From Pristimantibacillus sp052113225 (lineage in GTDB: Bacteria; Bacillota; Bacilli; Paenibacillales; Paenibacillaceae), in assembly GCF_052113225.1 (NCBI RefSeq), contig NZ_JBFRCT010000007.1, positions 248,001 through 312,000 of the forward strand: 64,000 nucleotides of DNA. The letters run 5' to 3'. Shown here one piece after another: positions 1 to 9,485 of this stretch (its first letter is position 1; each line of letters begins with the position of its first letter). The notes under the pieces are model-generated. The model did no database searches and was not told the DNA's origin. It saw only the letters and a list, made by a program, of their open reading frames with translations. A program made the translations under genes and the position numbers.

Positions 1-370
1 TAGAACAAGAAAAGTCGTAGAAGCACCAAACCCACAAAGCGTAGTTGTTCATGCGGGCGATTATGAGATTGATTTTGCCCCAGCTGACTATCAAATGAGT
101 AATGGAACCATCGAAGTTCCTCTTCGTCAATTGGTGACAGGACTGAAAGGTATTATTCGATTGGACGTCTCAAACGGCATTGTCGAGGCTATGGTTAATA
201 ACCAAAGTGTGAGCTGGACAGCAGCTGAAGTGGGAGGAAGCGGACATTCGTTCCCGAGCCGGGTTATGGTGCCGCTTAGGGATACGCTGCAGCAGTTTGA
301 TTATAGGATTAGCAAAATTACGGTTACGACGGATAAAAGAGAGATATGGGCAGACTCTATCTCCATCTAG
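1..370 (+). CDS. C-terminal part of a copper amine oxidase N-terminal-like (stalk) domain protein, truncated by the window edge
   Basis: An open frame enters from the left edge (first full codon at position 2) and ends at the stop at 368-370. About 122 residues are visible. They contain two VPLR segments (near 117 and 271), the hallmark of the 'stalk' domain (copper amine oxidase N-terminal-like beta repeat) common in surface proteins of Paenibacillaceae. The first internal ATG (95) lies inside continuous homologous-looking sequence, so the real start is outside the window. The function is unknown; such domains usually act as extracellular structural modules. The gene ends 65 bp before the MoxR gene. 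The call rests on the repeated VPLR pattern only. Confidence 0.55.
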   Translation, partial: RTRKVVEAPNPQSVVVHAGDYEIDFAPADYQMSNGTIEVPLRQLVTGLKGIIRLDVSNGIVEAMVNNQSVSWTAAEVGGSGHSFPSRVMVPLRDTLQQFDYRISKITVTTDKREIWADSISI

Positions 371-435
371 CAGGTCTAAATATAGCGGCGCGTGGCGATA
401 CTGAAAGATAGAGAAGCTATTTTTCAGGAGGTTGA

Positions 436-1470
436 ATGAAAGAGATGATAGCGCCAAAATTCGAAGGATCGTCGCCCGGGAGACAGGAAGCTCAGCCATG
501 GCCGGAACCACCGCAGGTGCTGCTGCAGAGACTTATTCATAGAATAGATCATGTTTTGCTAGGGAAAAAAGAAACGGTTACCCATCTTATCACAGCTATG
601 CTAGCTGGTGGTCATGTGCTGCTGGAGGATGTTCCAGGTGTGGGGAAAACGATGCTGGCAAGCGCTTGTGCACGCGTTCTTGGCGGTGAATTCAAGCGGA
701 TCCAGTTCACTTCAGATATGCTGCCTGCAGATGTCATTGGCGGCTCGGTCTGGGACAGCCGGATCAGTGAGCTTGTCTATCGGCCAGGGCCAATTATGGC
801 CAATATTGTCCTTGCAGACGAAATCAACCGTACTTCACCACGTACACAGTCGGCTCTGCTGGAGGCAATGGAGGAGCGGCGCATCAGTATTGAGGGAGAG
901 ACGCGCAAGCTGCCTGAGCCGTTCGTATTGATTGCCACGCAAAATCCATTAAGTTATGAAGGAACCAATACGCTGCCGGAAGCGCAGCTGGATCGTTTCA
1001 TGATGCGGCTGTCCATCGGTTATCCGTCTATGGAGAATGAAGCGAGGATGCTGGAGCAGTATGCGGCTGGCTCAAGACCCGAGCCTCATCAACTGAGGCC
1101 AGTGCTTATGCTGGAGGAATGGCTGCGGATGCAGCGCGAGGCACGTCTCGGACATGTTCATCCCGGGCTGCTCGAATATATGGCAAAAGTGACGGATGCG
1201 ACAAGACGTTCACCTGAGCTGGAGCTAGGCTTAAGCCCTCGTGCGGGACGGGATTGGCTGCGTGCAGCGCAAGCCAGAGCCTACGTTGAAGGCAGACGAT
1301 ATGTACTGCCAGATGATTTGTTTGCAACTGGAGAGGTTGTTCTGACGCATCGTTTGAACGGAATAGCTGCTGGTGGAAGAAGAGCGTCAGAAGCGTTAAC
1401 GCGTATTATGCGAACTACACCACTGCCGGCATCGATTGCTCCTGCCTCTATGACAGGGAGACACAGATGA
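436..1470 (+). CDS. MoxR-family AAA+ ATPase
   Basis: A 344-residue cytoplasmic AAA+ ATPase of the MoxR/RavA type. Walker A is GVGKT with Lys71, Walker B is ADE with Asp128, and the sensor segment IATQNP follows. The C-terminal part carries the LSPRAGRDWL sensor-2 region typical of MoxR proteins. A strong AGGAGG lies 7 nt upstream of the ATG. MoxR ATPases act as chaperones, often on proteins encoded next to them. Here the gene overlaps the DUF58 gene by 4 bp (ATGA), and a transglutaminase gene follows, which is the standard MoxR-DUF58-TGase cluster. Its substrate is probably the DUF58 partner, but this is inferred from context. Family length is normal. Confidence 0.9.
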   Translation: MKEMIAPKFEGSSPGRQEAQPWPEPPQVLLQRLIHRIDHVLLGKKETVTHLITAMLAGGHVLLEDVPGVGKTMLASACARVLGGEFKRIQFTSDMLPADVIGGSVWDSRISELVYRPGPIMANIVLADEINRTSPRTQSALLEAMEERRISIEGETRKLPEPFVLIATQNPLSYEGTNTLPEAQLDRFMMRLSIGYPSMENEARMLEQYAAGSRPEPHQLRPVLMLEEWLRMQREARLGHVHPGLLEYMAKVTDATRRSPELELGLSPRAGRDWLRAAQARAYVEGRRYVLPDDLFATGEVVLTHRLNGIAAGGRRASEALTRIMRTTPLPASIAPASMTGRHR

Positions 1471-2978
1471 AGGCGCAGCGGAATGATTCGGATTTGGCAG
1501 TAACGGATCCTTCTCAGGGGCATAGGACGCAAGGAACTCAGGCAGGTACTTCTTCAAAGAATGTATCGCAATCGCAGCTTGATGATCAAATGCCATTGTT
1601 TGAGAAAACAGGTAAGCTGTATTACCGCACCCGGTGGGTAGCTTGGCTGATCATAGCGATAGGCTGGTCTATAAGCTTATCAGCTGTTCTTACCAAGGGC
1701 GGAGCTGTGGAAATGTATATGCTGATTGTGCTCAGCTTCTTGCCAATCATTTCGATTGCGCTGCCATTGCTTTCAGTAATTGGCCTTTCCATCAACCGAA
1801 CCATTCAGGTCCAGCAGGTGAAGGACGGCGGTAAGGCGGATGTTCGGCTTACGATAAAGCGATCTGCTGTGATTCCGTTCGCCTGGCTGGCTGTTCATGA
1901 TGGCATGGTGAATACGAGCTCGAAAGAGAAAACACGTCTGGACTATCGATATATTGTAATGCCATTGTTTCAAAAAGAGGTGCAAATTAACTACTCCATG
2001 CTTGGAGTCAGACGTGGAGAGCATCAGTTCGATCAGGTAACGGTAACCGTTGGCGATTGGCTGGGCCTTACGGCCATTCATCGCAAGCTGGCATGTCCAG
2101 GGATGCTGCTTGCACTCCCTGCACTGCCGGAAGAGATCGTAAAACGCGCGGGGCGATTACATGGAGCGATAGCTGAGCAGATATCTGGGGATTCCTCATC
2201 AGCCTATATAAGCGATAGTGGAGAGATCAGCGAGTCTGTGGTGGATAAGCTGATTCAGCAATCAGGGATTGGGCCAGACAGCAGGCCTTACCGCGAGGGA
2301 GACTCTCTTCGTCATATCAATTGGCGTGCCGCAGCCAAAGGACGTGGCATGTTCACGAAGCAGCATATGCTCGAACAGCCGGCAGAAGTGATCGTCATTG
2401 CGGATACATTTGGTGCCGCCTACAGTCAGGATGGTCGTCTGTTTGATGCCTGTCTCGGGTGGACAGCCCGTGCTATAGAGCGAGCGGCTTCAGAAGGCTG
2501 CGAAGTACGGCTGATCACAGCGACAGCAGGAGCAGCGAAACAACCAAAGAAGGATAACGAGGCAAAGGCAAAGTCGTCGCGAAAAGAGAATGCGCGGCGG
2601 GGAAGCTTGTCCCAGCAGACAAAAGCTCATTTGGAGCTGCTAGCTAAGCTGGAGCTTGCCAGTACGGCTGTCACAGCAGAGATCTTGCGGTCTGAGCTTG
2701 GCGGATTGAAGCCGGGCGGGATGATCCATGTTTTTACGGCGGATTGGAAAAACGGTCAAAGCTGGACCCAGCTCGCTGCTTATGCCGCCGATCAGGGCTG
2801 CCGCTTGGAGCTCCATTTGGTAACGAAGCAGTTGGTGTTGACCTATGCGATGCGTGAGCAGCAAAGGCTTCTCGAGCAGGCAGGAATTGTTCTGAACTGG
2901 CTTGCTTATCCAGAGCAGATGAACCAGCAGCCGCAAGTGGTGGAAGGAGGCATCAAGTATGCGAGGGATCAATCATGA
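1467..2978 (+). CDS. DUF58 domain membrane protein
   Basis: A 503-residue protein with a hydrophilic N-terminus, two adjacent membrane segments (about residues 50-95) and a C-terminal soluble part. The DUF58 signature is present as SRPYREGDSLRHINWRA near residue 273, followed by a von Willebrand-A-like strand (VIVIADTFG). A low-complexity Lys/Ala linker sits near residues 355-385. It overlaps the MoxR stop (ATGA) and its end overlaps the next start by 20 bp, so translation is probably coupled. DUF58 proteins are frequent partners of MoxR ATPases, and a role in envelope or surface protein handling is likely but unproven. Confidence 0.85.
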   Translation: MKAQRNDSDLAVTDPSQGHRTQGTQAGTSSKNVSQSQLDDQMPLFEKTGKLYYRTRWVAWLIIAIGWSISLSAVLTKGGAVEMYMLIVLSFLPIISIALPLLSVIGLSINRTIQVQQVKDGGKADVRLTIKRSAVIPFAWLAVHDGMVNTSSKEKTRLDYRYIVMPLFQKEVQINYSMLGVRRGEHQFDQVTVTVGDWLGLTAIHRKLACPGMLLALPALPEEIVKRAGRLHGAIAEQISGDSSSAYISDSGEISESVVDKLIQQSGIGPDSRPYREGDSLRHINWRAAAKGRGMFTKQHMLEQPAEVIVIADTFGAAYSQDGRLFDACLGWTARAIERAASEGCEVRLITATAGAAKQPKKDNEAKAKSSRKENARRGSLSQQTKAHLELLAKLELASTAVTAEILRSELGGLKPGGMIHVFTADWKNGQSWTQLAAYAADQGCRLELHLVTKQLVLTYAMREQQRLLEQAGIVLNWLAYPEQMNQQPQVVEGGIKYARDQS

Positions 2979-5430
2979 GAACGGCTCGCTTGGCTTCCGA
3001 CTGCTGACAACGGTTCTGCTGTTTGGCTTATTAGCGGAATGGATGCTTCCATGGCTCCGTTACGGGGAATGGGCGGATGTGTACCAGGTTGGTCCACTTC
3101 TTGTTGTTGTAGGCTGTGTGATGATAGCGGGGCTTTTCCGTCCTACTTGGTATATGTCGCTGCTGATGAATGGCGTATTATGCCTTATCACCCTTATGCT
3201 TTTATTTAAAGGTGACGACCAGAACGCATTGCAATGGCTCGTTCATTATCCGCAACTGCTTATGGAGGATATCAAGCAGCTGTTTATCTATGGTATGTGG
3301 ACAATGAGTAATGAACTAAGGACACTGTTGTTGTTCGTGGGTTGGGCGATGCTGGCTCCTGCTTTGCAGGCGCTGGTATGGATGAGGCAGGTAGCCTTGG
3401 GGCTAACCGCTATTACCGCGGCCTATTTGCTAACGCTGCATATATGGGTAGGGATGGATGTCTTTGATGGATTGCTGCGTACATCTGCTGAAGGACTTTT
3501 GCTGGGGGCAGTTGTCACCATCGCAAGGGTCAAACGTCTGCATGGCGGCAGCAGTGAGTATGATCGGCAGATTCATCCGAAATGGCTTGCCGCTGGTGAA
3601 TTTCTCGTGCTGCTATGTGTAGGTATCGGCATGCTGCTGTCGAGCGGCCAGCCAAGGCAAACAGAGCCAGCTGCATGGACGGTAACCGCAGCGAATCGTC
3701 TGGAGCAGACTATGATTGAGCTTGGGAAAGCCGATTATTCCGCGGCGATGCAGGCAGCAGCCGGCACAGCGGGACAAAAACTTTCCGTTACGGGATATGG
3801 CTTTGACGATAGTGAGCTTGGAGCATCTATCACGCCGGATGATACGGTTGTCTTTAATGGTTTTTCTCCGGTTCAGACCTACTGGCGGGGTGAGTCCAAA
3901 TCCATTTATGACGGCCGCGGCTGGAGCAATAGCTGGAGCGGGAAAGTGCTGCATCCGGTAGAAAACGGCGATAAGATCTCGGAGGTCACCATTAGCACCG
4001 ATACGGATAATCAGATCATTAAGCAGACTGTAGTGATGAAAGAGCCATCGGCGGCTCAAGGGCTGCCACTCTTTTTCGCAGGAAGCTCGGGTCGTGTGGT
4101 AAGCTTGTCGGCAATTGATCCGAAGCGGCAGTTAAGCACGTATGTCGAAGATGAGCTGGCCGATACGCTGTACGCGGCTGATAAAGAGGCTAAGGTAGAG
4201 AGGTATACCGTTGAGAGCAGGCTTCCGGTTACCGATGTATCCGTACTCCGCAGCTCTGACCGCTCAACCTTCGAAGGAAATACGGCGGCGCTGAATACAG
4301 CGGCGGATGAAGCAGATCTCTCGGAGTATTTGCAGCTGCCCGATTCCATTCCAAGTCGTGTAAAGGCATTAGCGGATGAGATCGCTGGAGCGGGCATGAC
4401 GAGTCAATACGACCGGGTCAAAGCGGTAGAGCAGTATTTGAAGAACAACTACAAATATTCGCTCGACAGCGCGGTTCCGCCTAAGGGAGCAGACTTCGTC
4501 GATTACTTCTTGTTCGAGCAGTTGCGCGGTTATTGCGTGCATTTCTCTAGCGCAATGGTTGTCCTGCTTCGGGAAGAAGGCATTCCTGCGAGATGGGTAA
4601 AAGGTTTTGTGTCCGGCACGCCGGTAACTACGGCGGGCTTCGAGGAGACCAGCGCAGCCGGGACCCTCTACAATGTGCGTGCCAAGGATGCGCACGCTTG
4701 GGTAGAGGTGTACTTCCCCGGCGCAGGCTGGGTGCCGTTTGATCCAACGCCGGGTTTTGCCGGCGGTATGGGGCCTGTGGATGCCGACGCCGGAGTTAAC
4801 GCGGCGTCGGACGGGGTAGCATCGGCGGGTAATGCCGATGCTTCTGCGCCAGAGCATGCCGGTTCCGGAACGGACGGCATGCTGGCGCGGGCCCAGGCTG
4901 CGGCGGAACGCGCAGCCTCGGCGGTGTCGCGAGGGGCGGATGCCCTCGCGGAGGCGGCGCAGAGCGCCGCAAGCGGTGCGGCGGCGGCTTCGCCCGCCGC
5001 CATAGCCGCCGCAGGCGCGGCCGCGCTGTTGCTCGCGGCCGCTCTAGCGGCAGCGGCGCAGCGCAAGCGGCTGCGCCTCGCGCTGGCGCTGCGCCGGTAC
5101 CAGGCGGCGCATGCCGCTGGCCGCGCCGCCGCCGTGCAAGAGCAGTTCGCGGCAGTATCCGCCGCGACTTGGATACTGCTCGGCCGCCGCATTCTCGTGC
5201 GGCCGCCGCAGCACACCGCGCGCGAATACGCGGACACCGTATCGGCGTCGATACCCGGCGCGCGCGCCGATGCGCTCAGGCGGTTCATCGCTTGGGACGA
5301 TGCGGCCAGATTCGGACAGCGGGGCGACTGGCAAGCCCCGCCTCCGGAGGAGCTTGCCGCCGCAATTCAAGCGCTGCTTGGCAAGCCCCGCAGAACAGGC
5401 ACGTCGGCAGCCGTTCATGCAGCTGAATAA
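2959..5430 (+). CDS. Membrane-anchored transglutaminase-like protein
   Basis: An 823-residue protein with about six N-terminal membrane segments (residues 10-225), a long extracellular part and a transglutaminase-like core. The catalytic triad is visible as Cys526 (RGYCVHFSS), His579 (DAHAWVEVY) and Asp595 (FDPTPG). A last membrane segment of almost pure Ala/Leu (near residue 690) precedes a cytoplasmic tail. This is the DUF3488/TgpA-like layout. The start has GGAAGGAGG about 8 nt upstream. The fold acts as a cysteine protease or acyltransferase in relatives; the substrate here is unknown. The stretch 4780-5400 is much richer in G+C and Ala codons than the rest of the gene. A terminator follows directly, so this is the end of the operon. 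Confidence 0.88.
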   Translation: MRGINHENGSLGFRLLTTVLLFGLLAEWMLPWLRYGEWADVYQVGPLLVVVGCVMIAGLFRPTWYMSLLMNGVLCLITLMLLFKGDDQNALQWLVHYPQLLMEDIKQLFIYGMWTMSNELRTLLLFVGWAMLAPALQALVWMRQVALGLTAITAAYLLTLHIWVGMDVFDGLLRTSAEGLLLGAVVTIARVKRLHGGSSEYDRQIHPKWLAAGEFLVLLCVGIGMLLSSGQPRQTEPAAWTVTAANRLEQTMIELGKADYSAAMQAAAGTAGQKLSVTGYGFDDSELGASITPDDTVVFNGFSPVQTYWRGESKSIYDGRGWSNSWSGKVLHPVENGDKISEVTISTDTDNQIIKQTVVMKEPSAAQGLPLFFAGSSGRVVSLSAIDPKRQLSTYVEDELADTLYAADKEAKVERYTVESRLPVTDVSVLRSSDRSTFEGNTAALNTAADEADLSEYLQLPDSIPSRVKALADEIAGAGMTSQYDRVKAVEQYLKNNYKYSLDSAVPPKGADFVDYFLFEQLRGYCVHFSSAMVVLLREEGIPARWVKGFVSGTPVTTAGFEETSAAGTLYNVRAKDAHAWVEVYFPGAGWVPFDPTPGFAGGMGPVDADAGVNAASDGVASAGNADASAPEHAGSGTDGMLARAQAAAERAASAVSRGADALAEAAQSAASGAAAASPAAIAAAGAAALLLAAALAAAAQRKRLRLALALRRYQAAHAAGRAAAVQEQFAAVSAATWILLGRRILVRPPQHTAREYADTVSASIPGARADALRRFIAWDDAARFGQRGDWQAPPPEELAAAIQALLGKPRRTGTSAAVHAAE

Positions 5431-5433
5431 CAT

Positions 5434-5470
5434 AAGCCCGTCCCCTGATTGATGGGGGGCGGGCTTTTTT
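5434..5470 (+). terminator. Rho-independent terminator after the transglutaminase gene
   Basis: The stem AAGCCCGTCCCC pairs with GGGGGGCGGGCTT and is followed by a run of T. It closes the MoxR-DUF58-transglutaminase operon. Confidence 0.85.
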
Positions 5471-5555
5471 GCGATCATGCATAGACTCTACGCCAGTTGC
5501 CATTCTAATAAAATGGAAAACTACGACACGACTACGTACAGAAGGGGGATTTTCC

Positions 5556-6425
5556 ATGATTAGAGGGTTAGTGGTTTTCATTATTGGCGGCATGTTAGCA
5601 CTTGCAGCAGCGGGATGCGGCAGTCACTCAGGAAATGAGCATAATCGCGGTAAAGAGCCGCTTCCACAGCCTGATGCTTACTCGAATGAAGAGGGAGTGC
5701 CGATTCAAATCGAGGATAATGATGATACCCCTGAACTGGTGGATGGATCGGAAAAAGAAGTCCGCAAAGAGGAGCCTCTGACACTCGCGGAATTACGCGA
5801 GAAATATAAAAGCACTTTTTTGCTGCAGGGCAGCTCCAAGGAGAACCGAGTCGCGCTTACCTTTGATGACGGCCCAGATGAGACTTTTACCCCGCTGGTG
5901 CTCGACGAACTCAAGAAAGCAGGTGTTCATGCGACTTTTTTTGTCGTGGGTAACCGGATTGAAGCGAATCCGGATATTTTCCAGCGCATGGTGAATGAAG
6001 GACATGCCATCGGCAACCATTCCTACAGCCATCCGAATTATTTGAAGCTGTCCGATGAGGATTTCAGGGACGAAGTTGACCGCACGGACAAGCTTGTCCA
6101 AACGTATTTCGGCCACCGGCCTTCGCTTATAAGGCCACCTTACGGAGGCGTTACGGAGAATCAGATCGAATGGCTTGCAAGCATGGAGAAAAAAATCATC
6201 AATTGGAACGTAGATTCCCTGGATTGGAAAGGCTTAAGTGCAGACGAGGTGTATACCAATATTATGGATGCGACCAAGGCTGGCAGCATCATTTTACAGC
6301 ATTCCGCAGGTGGTGAGGGAGAGGACCTGACAGGGTCAGTCGAAGCGCTTCACCGCGTAATTGCTGAACTGAAGAAAAAGAACTTGGAGTTCGTAACGGT
6401 ACCGGATCTCATTCATTTACAGTAG
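5556..6425 (+). CDS. Polysaccharide deacetylase (NodB domain) lipoprotein
   Basis: A 289-residue carbohydrate esterase family 4 protein. The ATG at 5556 is chosen over an upstream in-frame start (5469) because GAAGGGGG lies just upstream and the protein then opens with a lipoprotein signal peptide with lipobox LAAAGC. Motifs: TFDDGP with Asp104/Asp105, HSYSH with metal ligands His155 and His159, RPPYGG, and the late motif ILQHS. All key residues are present, so it should be an active metal-dependent N-deacetylase anchored outside the cell, acting on peptidoglycan or another amino-sugar polymer. The exact substrate cannot be told. It appears to be a single-gene unit between a terminator and guaA. 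Confidence 0.9.
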   Translation: MIRGLVVFIIGGMLALAAAGCGSHSGNEHNRGKEPLPQPDAYSNEEGVPIQIEDNDDTPELVDGSEKEVRKEEPLTLAELREKYKSTFLLQGSSKENRVALTFDDGPDETFTPLVLDELKKAGVHATFFVVGNRIEANPDIFQRMVNEGHAIGNHSYSHPNYLKLSDEDFRDEVDRTDKLVQTYFGHRPSLIRPPYGGVTENQIEWLASMEKKIINWNVDSLDWKGLSADEVYTNIMDATKAGSIILQHSAGGEGEDLTGSVEALHRVIAELKKKNLEFVTVPDLIHLQ

Positions 6426-6485
6426 GAGTTCGGAATATCGTCAACTCTAGCCGACATAAATCGAGTATTGCCCTGCTCCCCTACC

Positions 6486-6515
6486 TTGACTCGTCCAAAG
6501 GGCTATATATATAAT
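6486..6515 (+). promoter_or_regulatory. Sigma-A-type promoter of guaA
   Basis: TTGACT (6486-6491), an 18-nt spacer and TATAAT (6510-6515), 28 bp before the guaA start. I saw no PurR box or purine riboswitch between the deacetylase gene and guaA. Confidence 0.65.
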
Positions 6516-6543
6516 TACTACATTAATTGAGGGAGGCTCGGTA

Positions 6544-8079
6544 ATGAACAAGAATGAAATTATCATTGTTCTCGACTTCGGAGGACAATACAACCAGCTG
6601 ATCGCACGCCGCATTCGCGACTTGGGCGTTTACAGCGAACTGCTGCCATTTAACACGTCGGTAGAACGGATCCGTGAACTACAGCCGAAAGGTATCGTAT
6701 TCTCGGGAGGACCGGCAAGCGTTTATGAAGAAAAATCTCCGCTCGTTGATCCAGCCATCTACGATCTTGGAGTGCCAATCTTTGGTATTTGCTACGGCAT
6801 GCAGCTGATGTCCCATCAGCTCGAAGGTAAAGTTGAGCGTGCAGGCAAACGCGAGTACGGTAAAGCAGAAGTTGACTTCGCAGCAGGCAGCCATCTGGCA
6901 GAAGGCCTTGAAGCACGTCAAACAGTATGGATGAGCCATAGTGACCTTGTTGTCGAGCCGCCTGCGGGCTTCCGCGTCGACGCAAGCACAGAGCATGCTC
7001 CAATCGCAGCAATGAGTAACGCTGACCGTAAGTTCTATGCGGTACAATTCCATCCAGAGGTTCGTCACTCTGTGTATGGCAACGAAATGATCCGTAACTT
7101 CCTGTACAACATCTGTGGCTGCGAAGGCAACTGGACGATGGAATCGTTCATCGAGGATACGATCCAAGAAATTCGCAACGAAGTTGGCGATAAAAAAGTA
7201 CTTTGCGCCTTGTCCGGCGGCGTTGATTCTTCCGTTGTAGCGATCCTGCTTCACAAAGCAATCGGCGATCAACTGACTTGTATGTTCATCGACCATGGTC
7301 TGCTGCGTAAAGGCGAAGCAGAAGGCGTTATGGAAACCTTCGTTGGCAAGTTCGACATGAAGGTTGTGAAGATCGATGCGCGTGACCGCTTCATGGGCAA
7401 ATTGGCAGGCGTCGATGACCCTGAGCAAAAACGTAAAATCATCGGTAACGAATTCATCTACGTCTTCCAAGAAGAATCCGCGAAGTTCGATGATTTCGAA
7501 TTCCTGGCTCAAGGCACGCTCTACACCGATATCGTAGAGAGTGGTACAGCTACAGCTCAAACGATCAAATCCCACCACAACGTTGGCGGATTGCCTGAAG
7601 ACATCAAGTTCAAGCTCGTTGAGCCGCTTAAAGCATTGTTCAAAGACGAAGTTCGTAAAGTCGGCGAAGAGTGTGGCCTTCCTTCTGAGATCGTTTGGCG
7701 TCAACCGTTCCCAGGTCCAGGTCTTGCAATCCGTGTACTTGGCGAAGTAACAGAAGACAAGCTGCACATCGTTCGCGAATCCGATGCGATTCTGCGCGAA
7801 GAGATTGTCAAAGCAGGTCTTGATCGTGAAATTTGGCAGTACTTCACCGCTCTGCCTGGCATGAAGTCCGTTGGGGTTATGGGTGACGCTCGTACGTACT
7901 CGTACACTGTCGGCATCCGCGCAGTAACGTCCATCGACGGCATGACAGCTGACTGGGCACGTATCCCTTGGGATGTTCTCGAGAAAATCTCCGTTCGTAT
8001 CGTTAACGAAGTCGACAACGTAAACCGTATCGTTTACGACGTAACGTCGAAACCACCTGCAACAATTGAGTGGGAATAG
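6544..8079 (+). CDS. guaA: GMP synthase (glutamine-hydrolysing)
   Basis: A 511-residue enzyme converting XMP, ATP and glutamine to GMP, the last step of guanine nucleotide synthesis. The N-terminal glutamine amidotransferase domain carries Cys83 in GICYGMQ and the downstream FHPEV motif. The ATP pyrophosphatase domain has the P-loop SGGVDSS (residues 224-230). The C-terminal dimerisation domain ends in KPPATIEWE, the usual GuaA terminus. Length and order match the family. GAGGGAGG lies about 9 nt upstream of the start. A strong promoter precedes it and a terminator follows, so it is probably monocistronic. It complements the purine operon at 42587-56100. Confidence 0.98.
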   Translation: MNKNEIIIVLDFGGQYNQLIARRIRDLGVYSELLPFNTSVERIRELQPKGIVFSGGPASVYEEKSPLVDPAIYDLGVPIFGICYGMQLMSHQLEGKVERAGKREYGKAEVDFAAGSHLAEGLEARQTVWMSHSDLVVEPPAGFRVDASTEHAPIAAMSNADRKFYAVQFHPEVRHSVYGNEMIRNFLYNICGCEGNWTMESFIEDTIQEIRNEVGDKKVLCALSGGVDSSVVAILLHKAIGDQLTCMFIDHGLLRKGEAEGVMETFVGKFDMKVVKIDARDRFMGKLAGVDDPEQKRKIIGNEFIYVFQEESAKFDDFEFLAQGTLYTDIVESGTATAQTIKSHHNVGGLPEDIKFKLVEPLKALFKDEVRKVGEECGLPSEIVWRQPFPGPGLAIRVLGEVTEDKLHIVRESDAILREEIVKAGLDREIWQYFTALPGMKSVGVMGDARTYSYTVGIRAVTSIDGMTADWARIPWDVLEKISVRIVNEVDNVNRIVYDVTSKPPATIEWE

Positions 8080-8099
8080 GCTATAGATAGTAAAAGAGT

Positions 8100-8140
8100 A
8101 GGGGCTGTCCCAGGATTGATGGGACAGCCCCTTATTTTAT
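8100..8140. terminator. Bidirectional terminator between guaA and the AraC gene
   Basis: AGGGGCTGTCCC (8100-8111) pairs with GGGACAGCCCCT (8121-8132), with T-rich sequence on the guaA side. The converging AraC gene ends at 8141, so it can serve both strands. Confidence 0.85.
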
Positions 8141-9367
8141 CTACAAAGTAGCCCGATAATGCTTCGGCGTTGTTCCCGCGTATTTTTTAAATACTTTGAT
8201 GAAGTGTGCCTGATCGTAAAAACCAAGGCGAGACCCGATGGAGGAAATCGTATCGCCAGTCATTTGAAGCAGCTTTTTTGCCTCCTCGATCCGCTCCTTT
8301 TTAATATAGCCCGTTAATGTCTGGCCGGTCTCTTTCTTAAACAAGTGCATGAGGTAGCTGCTGTTCAGCCCCGACAGCGCGGCCAGCTTGTCTACCGTGA
8401 TATCCTCGTAGAGATGGGTATAAATGTATTCCCGGCAAGCCCTGACCGGTTTGGATAGAACATGACTCCGGCTTTGCACGACCCTCTCCGCAAAATCCAG
8501 CAATGCACCTGCCATTGCAGCCTCCACCGTCTGGACATCATGAAGCTCTTCAATTTGTTGGATATACAAATCACTCAGCATGTATGCCTGTTCCTCGTAA
8601 AGGCCTCCTTCAATCGCCGCCCGCATCCCAAGCGCAATGCCGCAAATCGCCAAGTTTTTCTTACTGCGGACATGACTGCGTTTGGACAACACGCCAGCCC
8701 CGTCATAGGGAAACTCCGCTAATTTGATCATTAACCCGGCTGTATCACCTACTCGGATCATATGAAAAAACTTTCTTTCCTCCTCAATGCTCTGATGAAG
8801 AATCAAGGACTCCCGGTGAGCGGAGATGGTCAGCTCTAACTCATTCTTGAAGTCTCTTGGCTGTGCATACTTGAAGCCATATTGAAGCACTTCAGTGATC
8901 TCCAGCATCTCCTGATTTACAAGCAGGTTAGCCATAACGCAAATATGCAGCAGACGCATCCGGTTCACTCTGGGCAAGCTTTTCCAATAGGCCNACCAGA
9001 CCGGTTTTTCCCGGTAGGAGATTTGATAATCGCATAATTGCTTGGACACATGCTCCTCTGACGGAAGCTCTTGAATGGATGGCCCGATTACGATGAACGC
9101 TTTATCCGGACCGCTATGCTTGATGGGAATAATGATGAATTGTTCCCAGAAGTTTGTCGTGCGAATCAGGGGATATACCGTCTCCAGCGTGAGAAGCGAT
9201 TGAACAAGCTCCTCCAATCCGGGAAATAGCGGACTTAAAGGAATGCCTGCTACGGCAGCTTCAGCAGAAGGCTGATTGTTCTGGGTATAAAAGACCGGCA
9301 GCTGGCAGCTCTCCTGAATGAGTTTGCATAAATGAGAAAGATTGCGTGAATAAATGGCAGTCTCCAC
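8141..9367 (-). CDS. AraC family transcriptional regulator
   Basis: A 408-residue regulator. The last ~100 residues form an AraC/XylS double helix-turn-helix (first helices around KLAALSGLNSSYL, second around IGSRLGFYDQAHF, ending in the typical GTTPKHYR). The ~290-residue N-terminal part has no motif I recognise and probably senses a ligand. The gene is transcribed away from the GH3 beta-glucosidase gene, with a shared 118-bp promoter region holding a cre-like site, so it is the likely local regulator of the glycoside locus. An ambiguous base at 8994 leaves one codon undefined. Reading frame and length are otherwise normal. Confidence 0.85.
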   Translation of the reverse strand: METAIYSRNLSHLCKLIQESCQLPVFYTQNNQPSAEAAVAGIPLSPLFPGLEELVQSLLTLETVYPLIRTTNFWEQFIIIPIKHSGPDKAFIVIGPSIQELPSEEHVSKQLCDYQISYREKPVWXAYWKSLPRVNRMRLLHICVMANLLVNQEMLEITEVLQYGFKYAQPRDFKNELELTISAHRESLILHQSIEEERKFFHMIRVGDTAGLMIKLAEFPYDGAGVLSKRSHVRSKKNLAICGIALGMRAAIEGGLYEEQAYMLSDLYIQQIEELHDVQTVEAAMAGALLDFAERVVQSRSHVLSKPVRACREYIYTHLYEDITVDKLAALSGLNSSYLMHLFKKETGQTLTGYIKKERIEEAKKLLQMTGDTISSIGSRLGFYDQAHFIKVFKKYAGTTPKHYRATL

Positions 9368-9402
9368 GATATATCCACCCCAGAACTGTACAATTTTTCT
9401 GA

Positions 9403-9431
9403 CTATTATACCATAAAAGTAAGCGCATTCA
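9403..9431. promoter_or_regulatory. Divergent promoter region with a candidate CcpA cre site
   Basis: On the minus strand TATAAT (9403-9410 region) is a good -10 for the AraC gene. Beside it, 9418-9431 read on the minus strand is TGAATGCGCTTACT, matching 13 of 14 positions of the Bacillus cre consensus TGWAARCGYTWNCW. Its place between the divergent regulator and GH3 genes fits catabolite repression of glycoside use. The match was made by eye. Confidence 0.55.
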
Positions 9432-9485
9432 TGCGAAAATAAAATTGTAATTTGTGATAACGATGGATTTTAAGGGGGATTTCAA

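Noticed and set aside
4668..5288. An Ala-rich minus-strand frame opposite the transglutaminase C-terminus
   Set aside because: It mirrors the GC-rich sense sequence, has no ribosome site or domain, and the sense gene is continuous.
6426..6543. A purine riboswitch or PurR box ahead of guaA
   Set aside because: Looked for because of the function, but neither the TATAATC/CTAC core nor CGAAC pairs are present; only a promoter is seen.
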